DNA of 12,400 nucleotides. It comes from Armatimonadota bacterium (GTDB lineage: Bacteria > Armatimonadota > Zipacnadia > Zipacnadales > UBA11051). Position numbers and translations under genes: made by a program. Positions 6,038 through 12,400 of this stretch are shown here, one piece after another (position 1 is the stretch's first letter; each line of letters starts with the position of its first letter). The notes under the pieces are model-generated. The model was not told the DNA's origin. It did no database searches and saw only the letters and a program-made list of their open reading frames with translations. The stretch lies in NCBI GenBank assembly GCA_003542955.1, contig DPJP01000197.1:19717-32116 (forward strand), written 5' to 3'.

Positions 6038-9000
6038 ACGTGAATGCCTCCTGTGCGGCACTGCTCGCACTGCTCCTGACTGCATGCCTTTGCCTCGCGG
6101 ACGCGCCCGACGCCGCGACGCGATTCCCGACGTTTTTGCGAGTGCCGAAGACCGTCGCCCCCGCGATGGATGGCAGGCTCGACGATCCCGCATGGGAGAA
6201 CGCGGCCTCGTTCGTCACCCTCGTGGACCTGACTGTGCCCGAGAAGTCGTTCTCCTACCCGGAGAATCGCCCGCTGTTGTGCCATGACGGGCAGAACCTC
6301 TATGTGGGCTTCGAGACGCTGTTCCCGACCGGGGCGAAGCTGATTCCGGGACAGGTGCGGGGCGACATCGAGCCCGACATCTGGCCCGACGAGTCGTTCG
6401 AGTTCTACGTCGATGTGGACGGCAGGTTCTACCGCTTCGGGGGCAACGGCGCCGGCGGCTACTGTGAGAGCCTCAACACCGACGCCGGCTTCGACGGCGA
6501 ATGGGAGTATGTGTCAAGCCTCGAGTTCCGCATCGACAATCGCCACCACTGGCAGGGAGAGATCAGGGTCCCCTTCGAGACCATCGGGCTGAGCGATCCA
6601 GTGGGCAGCGAGCTGCGGATCAACTTCTGTCGCACCTGGCGCTGCCTCGAGCAGACCGGGTTGACGTCGCTGCAGAGCGGGACGCAGAACTACGGCGCGC
6701 GCGAGACGTTCGTCACCATCGCCCTGGCCGCTTCCGGCGAGAGCGCACTCTTCTCCGGCAGCACCGACCCCTCCTTCGGCGCCTTCAGGCAGACGCTCTC
6801 TCTGAGTGGCGGGCAGGGCGGGGAGTTCGCCTACACGCTCAAGGTTCTCGACGCGGCGGGGGACGGGCAGGAACTCATCGCGCAGCAGGTCACGGTCGGT
6901 GCCGGGCAGCATGCCGAGGCGCCCATCGAGGTCAACATCACGGACGGCTCCGCGCATCTGCTGCTGTTTGAGGTGAGCGGCCCCGGTGGGGAGCTGCTGG
7001 TGCGGCAGCTGGTGCCCTTCGGCCTCAGCGATGACTACCTCGAGGTGACGCCGGTCTTCGGCTCCGGGCGTGTGCTGCTCAAGCCCCGCTACACGACGCT
7101 GCTGGGCAAAAGCCCCGGCATTGCCCCCGCGGTGCGGATCACCGGGCCCGACGGCCGGATCGTCCACCAGGCGTCGATCAGTTCCGACGACCTGCGGACC
7201 GCCCGCTTCGACAGGGGCAATCCCGTGGGCGCGTACCTGGTCGAGCTGGTCTCCGGGGCCGAGGATGCAGTACAGGTGCATACGGCCAAGACGATCGAGT
7301 ACACGGGAGTGGGTGAGTGGGAAGAGCTGCCTCGACTCGGGATCGTGCCTGCACCGTTCGAGCCGTTGCGGATGAGCCGGAGCGGCGAGGGGTTTGATGT
7401 CGATATCTGGGGGCGGCAGTACCGCTTCGACCGGTCACTGCTGCCCGGCTCGATCGAGGCGACGGGCCGCGGACTGCTCAGTGCGCCCGTGCAGCTCTCA
7501 ATCGACGGGAAGCCGGTTCCCATGCGGCGGCCCGAGGTCCAGAGCACCTCGGATGCCCGCATCGAGTTCTCCTCGGCGGGCGCCGCCGAGGGCTACTCGT
7601 TGAGCGGGCAGGCGTGGGTCGAGTACGACGGCGTCTACTACAACCGCATCATGCTGCACGCCGAGCGCGACCTGGGCCGCGTGGAGCTTGTTGTGCCCCT
7701 GCCGCGCGAGCGGGCCCGCTTCCTGCACGCAACCGCATCGGGCTTCGGTGGAGGGAGCCGGCAGAATCTCTGGCTGGATCGCAGCCGGGAGCTACCGTTC
7801 TACCCCTCAGTCTGGATTGGCGACGAGGAGGGCGGACTCGCGTGGTTCTGCGAGTCACAGGCAGGGTGGACGACGGGCGACCCACGGCCGATCAAGGTTC
7901 GCCCCGCGGGAAGCAGAACGCGCTTGCAGGTGACCTTCGCCGACGCAGTCTCCGCCGGGTCCGATCTCGTGATCGAGTTCGGCCTCCTGGCAACGCCCGT
8001 CAAGCCGCTGCCTGCCGACTACCCACTCAACCTCTTCGCCGACGGCTACTCGGTGCATCTGAACTCTCCGCCGCCGCGGCGCCCCGTCATTCACTCGGGC
8101 GAGGTCTCACGCGAAGGCGCGGGTTTCTTCGATCTGCCTTTGGACGAAGAGAACCCGGCGAACCGGCAATGGCTCGAGGAGAACCTCGCCCGGTTCGAGC
8201 AGAACCGCGCGGTCTTCACGCCCTACACCGCCGCGATGATGATCCCCGAGGAGTACCCGGAGGCCGCAAGCCGCATTGCTGAATGGCAGATTGTGCCCGC
8301 GGCGCATCTCAACTATGTGCGAGATGACATCACCCGTGACTGGTACTGGACCTGCCCGGCCTCGGGCGCGGGTGACTTCTTCGCATGGAAGTTTGACCAA
8401 CTGCTCGACAGGATTCCGCTGCGCGGCATCTACCTCGATTTCGGCCCGGCGTACCGCTGCAACAACGCCCTGCACGGGTGCCACGACCGGTATCCGCTGC
8501 TGGCGCAGCGGCGACTCTATCAGCGCTTGGCGGCCTCGTTCATCAAGCATGGGGTCGAGGACTACGTCATCGTCGTGCATGACTCCGAGTGCGTCCAGTG
8601 GCCGACCTTCACCCACGTGACGCATTTCCTCAACGGCGAGGGCCTGCGCCAGATGAGTTCCACCACCTTCCACGACGGCAAAGACCTCCAGGACACCTAC
8701 ACCCGGCTCGACTTTGCCTCCGAGCACTCGAGCCTGCCGTGGGGCGTAACCTGCAGCGTCTATGTCCCGACCGACCCGCTGCTCAAGGAGTTCGGCGGTG
8801 GCGTCGAGGACCAGGAGCTGTACCGCTTCCGCATGACGAAGGCCGCTTTGGCCGGGACGCTGGTGCACAACACGATTCCGAGCCCCTCACGGCTGCATTA
8901 CGGCTGGTTCGACAAGCTCGCGCGCATCTATGACGAGTTCGGGGTGCCGGAGGCCGAGTTCCTGCCCTACTGGCGCAATGAGAGCATGGTCAGGGTCGTG

Positions 9001-9336
9001 CGGGGCACGGACATCTACGTATCGCTGTACCGCTCTCGCAGCCGCCCTGAGGTGCTGGCGGTCATCTCGCATATATCGCCGGAGCATCTCGATCAGGGCA
9101 TCGAGATCGAGTTTGACGCCGCGGCGCTGGGGATCGGGGAGTGGACGGGCGCGCAGGAGCTGCTCACCGCTCCAGACCCCGAATATGAGCGCCTCTACGC
9201 CGAGACCAACCGCATTCGCATGCCGATCGAGCTTGGCGACTTCGGCGTCCGCAATGTGCAGTTCGACGCGCCGCGGCTGACGATGCAGATGGACTTCCAC
9301 AGCGTCGCCGTGGTGAGACTCACGGGGCGCCGCTGA
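6034..9336 (+). CDS. Exported multidomain CBM9-like/DUF6067 (GH123-like) protein, putative glycoside hydrolase
   Basis: A 1100-residue exported protein. Residues 1-24 are a hydrophobic signal. LTAC at 15-18 fits a lipobox, so a lipoprotein is possible, though the n-region lacks Lys or Arg. Residues about 36-230 form a CBM9-like beta-sandwich: DGRLDDPAW 46-54, NLYVGFE, DESFEFYVDVDG and a late EIRVPFETIGL. A beta-rich linker runs to about 430. From about 430 to 660 is the N-terminal domain of the DUF6067/GH123-like group, with WIGDEEGGLAWFCES ending near 608. A TIM-barrel-like region (about 670-990) follows, with GIYLDFGPAYRCNN (D802), VVHDSEC (D850, E852) and LNGEGL (E869). A beta C-terminal domain closes it. 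The Asp-Glu pair used by characterised GH123 N-acetylgalactosaminidases is not obvious in the barrel; D802, E852 and E869 are candidate catalytic acids only. It probably binds and cleaves a glycan at the cell surface or in the periplasm; the linkage is unknown. Confidence 0.85.
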   Translation: MNVNASCAALLALLLTACLCLADAPDAATRFPTFLRVPKTVAPAMDGRLDDPAWENAASFVTLVDLTVPEKSFSYPENRPLLCHDGQNLYVGFETLFPTGAKLIPGQVRGDIEPDIWPDESFEFYVDVDGRFYRFGGNGAGGYCESLNTDAGFDGEWEYVSSLEFRIDNRHHWQGEIRVPFETIGLSDPVGSELRINFCRTWRCLEQTGLTSLQSGTQNYGARETFVTIALAASGESALFSGSTDPSFGAFRQTLSLSGGQGGEFAYTLKVLDAAGDGQELIAQQVTVGAGQHAEAPIEVNITDGSAHLLLFEVSGPGGELLVRQLVPFGLSDDYLEVTPVFGSGRVLLKPRYTTLLGKSPGIAPAVRITGPDGRIVHQASISSDDLRTARFDRGNPVGAYLVELVSGAEDAVQVHTAKTIEYTGVGEWEELPRLGIVPAPFEPLRMSRSGEGFDVDIWGRQYRFDRSLLPGSIEATGRGLLSAPVQLSIDGKPVPMRRPEVQSTSDARIEFSSAGAAEGYSLSGQAWVEYDGVYYNRIMLHAERDLGRVELVVPLPRERARFLHATASGFGGGSRQNLWLDRSRELPFYPSVWIGDEEGGLAWFCESQAGWTTGDPRPIKVRPAGSRTRLQVTFADAVSAGSDLVIEFGLLATPVKPLPADYPLNLFADGYSVHLNSPPPRRPVIHSGEVSREGAGFFDLPLDEENPANRQWLEENLARFEQNRAVFTPYTAAMMIPEEYPEAASRIAEWQIVPAAHLNYVRDDITRDWYWTCPASGAGDFFAWKFDQLLDRIPLRGIYLDFGPAYRCNNALHGCHDRYPLLAQRRLYQRLAASFIKHGVEDYVIVVHDSECVQWPTFTHVTHFLNGEGLRQMSSTTFHDGKDLQDTYTRLDFASEHSSLPWGVTCSVYVPTDPLLKEFGGGVEDQELYRFRMTKAALAGTLVHNTIPSPSRLHYGWFDKLARIYDEFGVPEAEFLPYWRNESMVRVVRGTDIYVSLYRSRSRPEVLAVISHISPEHLDQGIEIEFDAAALGIGEWTGAQELLTAPDPEYERLYAETNRIRMPIELGDFGVRNVQFDAPRLTMQMDFHSVAVVRLTGRR

Positions 9337-9375
9337 GAACCGCTGCCGAGCTGCCGATGGGAGGAGAGGGCGGAG

Positions 9376-10497
9376 ATGACTTTGCGCCAACGCCTGCTGG
9401 ATGTCTACCGGGCACAGACGCCCGACGTGGTCCCGTATGCGCTGGACCTCTCCCACTGGTTCTACCATCGCCATGGGCTGCCGTGGGATCTCAGCACCGT
9501 GTTCGAGGAGCCTGATCGCCAGCTGGTCGACTACCACCGGGCGCATGGCGTGGGCTTCTCCATCGCCAACCTGGCACCGTTCTTCAGTGTCACGTACGCT
9601 GAGGGTGTAGACGCCGACAGCAGCCAGGAGGTACGCGACGGCGTGCCGGAGATCACCTGGCGGCTGTGCACTCCCATCGGCTCGATCCAGCGCACGCGCA
9701 TCTGGGAGGAATCGAGCTACTCGTGGGGCATACGGGAGTGGGGCGTGCGGACGGAGGCCGACCTCCGCGTGCTGGGTTACGCACTGGGCAGCCGCACCTT
9801 CCTGCCGGGCTGGGACTCTTACACTGCGTGGAGCGAGTATGTGGGCGACTGCGGCCTGGTCGCCATCGGCACCGGCTACAGCGCCATCGGCTCCCTGCTG
9901 AGCCTGTGGATGGGTATCGAGGGCGCCACGTACGCGATCTGCGACTGGCCCGAGACGGTGCAGATGGTCGTCGATCAGATCAACGAGAGCAACCTGGGGC
10001 TGATCGACCTGCTGGCGTCCTCGCCGGCGGAGGTCATCCTGATGGGGGACAACTTCTCGAGCGACATCCAGCCGCCGCACTTCATCGAGCGCTGGTCGGC
10101 CGACTACTACCGCGAGGCCACCCGCCGCCTGCACGCGGCCGGCAAGTACGTCGCCGTCCATCTCGACGGCAGACTGACAGGCATCCTGAAGACCTTCGCC
10201 GACATCGGCATCGACTGCGCGGACGCAGTGACACCGACGCCGATGGGCGACCTCACTCCCGCGCACTGTCGCGACGAAGCCGGCGTGGACCTCATCCTCT
10301 CGGGCGGTGTGTCCCCGGACCTGTGGCTGCCGAATGCGCCGCTGGACAGCTTCAAGCGGGCCGTGCTGGAGTGGCTGGAGTTGCGCCATCGGAGCCCGCG
10401 GCTGATCGCGGGCGTCGGCGACCAGGTGCCTCCGCATGCGGATGAGGACCGCATCAAGATCATGCGGGACATGGTCGATGAGCATGGGAGGTATTGA
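9376..10497 (+). CDS. URO-D superfamily protein (uroporphyrinogen decarboxylase-like, not HemE)
   Basis: A 373-residue TIM-barrel protein of the uroporphyrinogen decarboxylase/corrinoid methyltransferase superfamily. Evidence is the barrel core GDNFSSDIQPPHF (from G224), the segment KYVAVHLDGRLTGILKTFADIGID, then PTPMGDLTP and LSGGVSPDLW, followed by a terminal helix pair and VGDQVPPHAD. True HemE has an N-terminal RQAGR substrate loop; here the equivalent region reads YALDLSHWFYHRHG, so a haem role is unlikely. MtaA/CmuA-type methyltransferases bind zinc with HxC plus a distal Cys; here the motif is H262-L-D264-G. If a metal is bound, the ligands differ. No corrinoid-binding protein is adjacent. 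The start is ATG 9376, with GGAGG (9360-9364) upstream. It is last in the rightward operon, 39 bp after the exported protein. Cytoplasmic; methyl transfer or decarboxylation of a released substrate is a guess. Confidence 0.85.
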   Translation: MTLRQRLLDVYRAQTPDVVPYALDLSHWFYHRHGLPWDLSTVFEEPDRQLVDYHRAHGVGFSIANLAPFFSVTYAEGVDADSSQEVRDGVPEITWRLCTPIGSIQRTRIWEESSYSWGIREWGVRTEADLRVLGYALGSRTFLPGWDSYTAWSEYVGDCGLVAIGTGYSAIGSLLSLWMGIEGATYAICDWPETVQMVVDQINESNLGLIDLLASSPAEVILMGDNFSSDIQPPHFIERWSADYYREATRRLHAAGKYVAVHLDGRLTGILKTFADIGIDCADAVTPTPMGDLTPAHCRDEAGVDLILSGGVSPDLWLPNAPLDSFKRAVLEWLELRHRSPRLIAGVGDQVPPHADEDRIKIMRDMVDEHGRY

Positions 10498-10617
10498 GGC
10501 CCCGTCCACCCGAGCGAACAGGCACACCGGGGCGAGGCTCGTGCCGTCCCGCGCAAGGCCGCGTGACGGCCTTCGGCTCGCCCCTCCAACGGCCGGGCGG
10601 CATCCGTGCAGGCGTCT
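10498..10617. other. Convergent intergenic gap with a small hairpin
   Basis: These 120 bp separate two convergent genes, so transcription from both sides should end here. AAGGCCG (10555-10561) and CGGCCTT (10567-10573) form a perfect 7-bp stem with a 5-nt loop. A second possible stem, GCCCCG (10499-10504) with CGGGGC (10528-10533), has a 23-nt loop. No T-tract follows on either strand. I see no coding sequence in the gap. Confidence 0.5.
10555..10573. terminator. Hairpin between convergent genes, weak bidirectional terminator candidate
   Basis: A 7-bp perfect stem (AAGGCCG/CGGCCTT) with loop CGTGA lies 57 nt after the URO-D stop and 44 nt after the stop of the leftward gene. The position suits a terminator. 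However, neither strand has the run of T residues expected of an intrinsic terminator, so it may be Rho-dependent, a transcript-end stabiliser, or chance. Confidence 0.3.
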
Positions 10618-12400
10618 CTACTTCCTCACAATCGCGACCGAGTAGCCCTCCGCGATGCGCACCTCCGCGTACGTCTTCCCGTCCCGCTCGACCTTCGGCA
10701 CCGCCGGTGTGTCGACTTCCTTCCCCGTGCGGTCGAATACATGCGCCTCGAAGTCTGACTTGTCACCCCAGCCGAACAGCCCGCTGACCTTCGTCAGAAT
10801 CCGCTCCTGCCCGATGATGTAGCCCCTGTGCAGCTCGATCGGCGTAAACGGGAACATGTAGGTTGTCAGCGTGTGCCTGGTCGGGATGACGCGGGTCGGG
10901 TACCAGTAGTAGAGCCCGCCCCAGTCGAGCGCGCTCAGCATCCAGTGGTAGCTGTCCACCTCCGAGCGCTCGGTGATGTGGTCGCCCAGCGCGATGGGGG
11001 TGAACAGGTGCGTCTGACTCAGCGAGCTGATGTCTGCCGTCTCGACAAAACGTGGGAACTGGTACTTGTACTCCGATGTCAGGCACGGGTTCCCGTTGGC
11101 GACCAACGGCCGGTCTTCATCCAGCAGGCGCTTCGTTATGCTCTCGCGGAGCGGCCAGGTGATAAGGATGGTCATCGACTTCTTGCGCGTGAGGGTGTGT
11201 GTGTCGGGATTGATGTCGCCCGACCAGCCATCCCACGGATCGCCATAGTGGGTGACATTGGCGTAGCTGTAGCAGTCCCAGTAGATGCCATCGGCGCCGA
11301 CTTTGTCGAGCAGCCAGTCGACATTGGCGAGCATCTGCCTCCCGTACTCGTTGTCCAGCGTCGCGAAGTAGAGCGGATAGGTCGCCCCGTTGCTCACCTG
11401 CCTGCCGTCGGGCAGCAGGATGCGGCACTCGGGCCACTCGACGGGGTCGCCGCTCGGTCGCGCGCAGTCGAAGGTGTTGAAGTACGAGAGCAGTTTCGTC
11501 TCCGGCCGCAGGGCGCGGATGACCTTGTTCGTCAGCACTGCCTTCCTCGGGTTCAGGTCGCGCTTGTGTGGGCCGTGGGGGAAGAGGCCCTTGTATGACT
11601 CGCCCAGGTCGACGGATACCAGGTTGGCGTTCTTGTGGTCCAGGTAGTCCTTGATCTCCCACGGCAACAGCGGCAGGTCCTCCTTGTGCAGGCCGAAGAA
11701 GCAGAACGACCCCGGAATCGGGAAGTTGGTGCCGAAGTGACGGCGCGCGGCGTTGGCGAACCGCCAGTAGTCGCCCACGGAGAGCGGGAAGATGAGCCAC
11801 TCGTGCAGGTACTCGACGCCCGGGCGCAGGACGAGTTGGCGGTCGCCGATCTCGGCCGTCTCCCCGTCATACGAGCCGCGGTAGTGGACTCTGAAGATGT
11901 CATCCGCGGGCATGATCCCAAAGCCGGTATCCTCGTGCAGTACCACGACACTCGGGTTGGAGGGCACACTGCTTGCGCCGGTCTTCATCGGGATGGGCCT
12001 TCCGCCCAGCCAGAGGTCCGTGTGATCGGTCGATTTCGTGTGGTGGGAGATGATTGTCGGGCGATCCTCGTCGGCGGTATTGGTGAGTCGATCGCGGACG
12101 AGAACGCACTCATCTTCGGCCACGTAGCTGCGGACCAGCCGCAGGCCCCTGGTCTCCAATGCGGTGACAAGTGTCTCGCCATCCGGCAGCTTGACGTCCC
12201 CGACGGCCGGGTTCCAGCCCGGGGCATCCCCGGCCTTCAGCTCGGCCCACTCGCCCGCGGGCAGGCTGAACCGGGACTCGAAGATCAGTTGCCTGTCGGC
12301 CCAGTTGACCTGCAGCGCGCCGCCGTTTGTGGCATTGACGGTGTAGTCGACCTTGTGCCGCGTCCAGGGCTCGAACGTCGACAGCGAACCCTCCGGCGCC
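10618..12400 (-). CDS. Putative glycoside hydrolase, TIM-barrel type, N-terminus cut by window edge
   Basis: The frame is open from the right edge to the TAG at 10620-10618, giving at least 593 residues. No plausible start is needed inside the window: the TTG at 12159 has continuous coding sequence upstream of it, with high-GC third positions. The N-terminal visible part (about 12400-11790) is beta-rich, with FESRFSLPAGEW, RSYVAEDECVLVRDRLTN and VEYLHEWLIFPL, like the beta-sandwich that precedes many hydrolase barrels. The barrel follows: FCFFGLHKEDLPLLPWEIKD, then LLSYFNTFDCARP, VGADGIYWDCYSYAN (Asp codon 11277-11275), RPLVANGNPC and PRFVETADISSL. A C-terminal beta domain holds IELHRGYIIGQERI and SGLFGWGDKSDFEAHVFD. 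The Asp at the end of a barrel strand in GIYWD is a good catalytic or substrate-contact candidate. I cannot assign a CAZy family. It converges on the URO-D gene and is probably transcribed with genes beyond the right edge. Confidence 0.82.
   Translation of the reverse strand, partial: APEGSLSTFEPWTRHKVDYTVNATNGGALQVNWADRQLIFESRFSLPAGEWAELKAGDAPGWNPAVGDVKLPDGETLVTALETRGLRLVRSYVAEDECVLVRDRLTNTADEDRPTIISHHTKSTDHTDLWLGGRPIPMKTGASSVPSNPSVVVLHEDTGFGIMPADDIFRVHYRGSYDGETAEIGDRQLVLRPGVEYLHEWLIFPLSVGDYWRFANAARRHFGTNFPIPGSFCFFGLHKEDLPLLPWEIKDYLDHKNANLVSVDLGESYKGLFPHGPHKRDLNPRKAVLTNKVIRALRPETKLLSYFNTFDCARPSGDPVEWPECRILLPDGRQVSNGATYPLYFATLDNEYGRQMLANVDWLLDKVGADGIYWDCYSYANVTHYGDPWDGWSGDINPDTHTLTRKKSMTILITWPLRESITKRLLDEDRPLVANGNPCLTSEYKYQFPRFVETADISSLSQTHLFTPIALGDHITERSEVDSYHWMLSALDWGGLYYWYPTRVIPTRHTLTTYMFPFTPIELHRGYIIGQERILTKVSGLFGWGDKSDFEAHVFDRTGKEVDTPAVPKVERDGKTYAEVRIAEGYSVAIVRK

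Noticed and set aside
8887..10527. 546-codon minus-strand open frame antisense to the end of the exported protein and the URO-D gene
   Set aside because: It spans two recognisable plus-strand genes and is the kind of antisense frame that GC-rich codon bias keeps open. Its translation shows no domain motif, only Arg/Ala/His/Val-rich sequence.
10499..10533. GCCCCG/CGGGGC stem just after the URO-D stop as an intrinsic terminator
   Set aside because: Its 23-nt loop, 6-bp stem and absence of a following T-tract make it weak. Such GC pairs occur by chance in this composition.
10618..12159. Complete 513-residue gene starting at TTG 12159
   Set aside because: The same frame continues upstream to the window edge with coherent coding sequence, and no ribosome binding site precedes the TTG. 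The gene is N-terminally truncated, not complete.

Overview
This is a GC-rich bacterial window with tightly packed genes, strong Shine-Dalgarno motifs (AAGGAG/GGAGG) and several GTG starts. It carries no RNA gene, mobile element, CRISPR array, transporter or recognisable regulator. The content is a set of secreted and cytoplasmic carbohydrate-active proteins, pfam FAD_oxidored-type flavoproteins, an SDR and a URO-D superfamily protein. That mixture is typical of uncultured polysaccharide degraders from groups such as Armatimonadota, Planctomycetota, Lentisphaerota and allied candidate phyla. The phylum is an inference from gene content only; no marker gene is present.

Layout. (1) A minus-strand pair runs leftward from about 2260: a BNR/Asp-box sialidase-like protein (2259-1045), then 40 bp later a signal-peptide-bearing protein (1004 down to base 1) that is cut by the left window edge. 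This second gene is easy to miss because its stop codon lies outside the window. (2) A 268-bp divergent intergenic region (2260-2527) contains no gene. It holds a perfect 12-bp palindrome and a 7-bp inverted repeat that are operator candidates. (3) A plus-strand, probably operonic, run of five genes follows (2528-10497): FAD-dependent oxidoreductase, SDR, second FAD-dependent oxidoreductase, a 1100-residue exported CBM9-like/DUF6067 (GH123-like) protein, and a URO-D superfamily protein. The second flavoprotein and the exported protein overlap by ATGA; the other gaps are 39-79 bp. (4) A short convergent gap (10498-10617) with a small hairpin precedes a large minus-strand gene (12400-10618) for a putative glycoside hydrolase, truncated at its N-terminus by the right window edge.

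How they may work together (inference). The exported DUF6067 protein, the secreted left-edge protein and perhaps the right-edge hydrolase would act on a polysaccharide or glycoconjugate outside the cytoplasm. The two flavoproteins, the NADP(H)-type SDR and the URO-D-like protein have no visible export signal and would process a released sugar or a substituent on it. No substrate can be named from the sequence. The most notable points are the FAD-SDR-FAD triad, the URO-D homologue with an HxD in place of the methyltransferase HxC motif, and the sialidase-fold protein that lacks both an RIP motif and a signal peptide.
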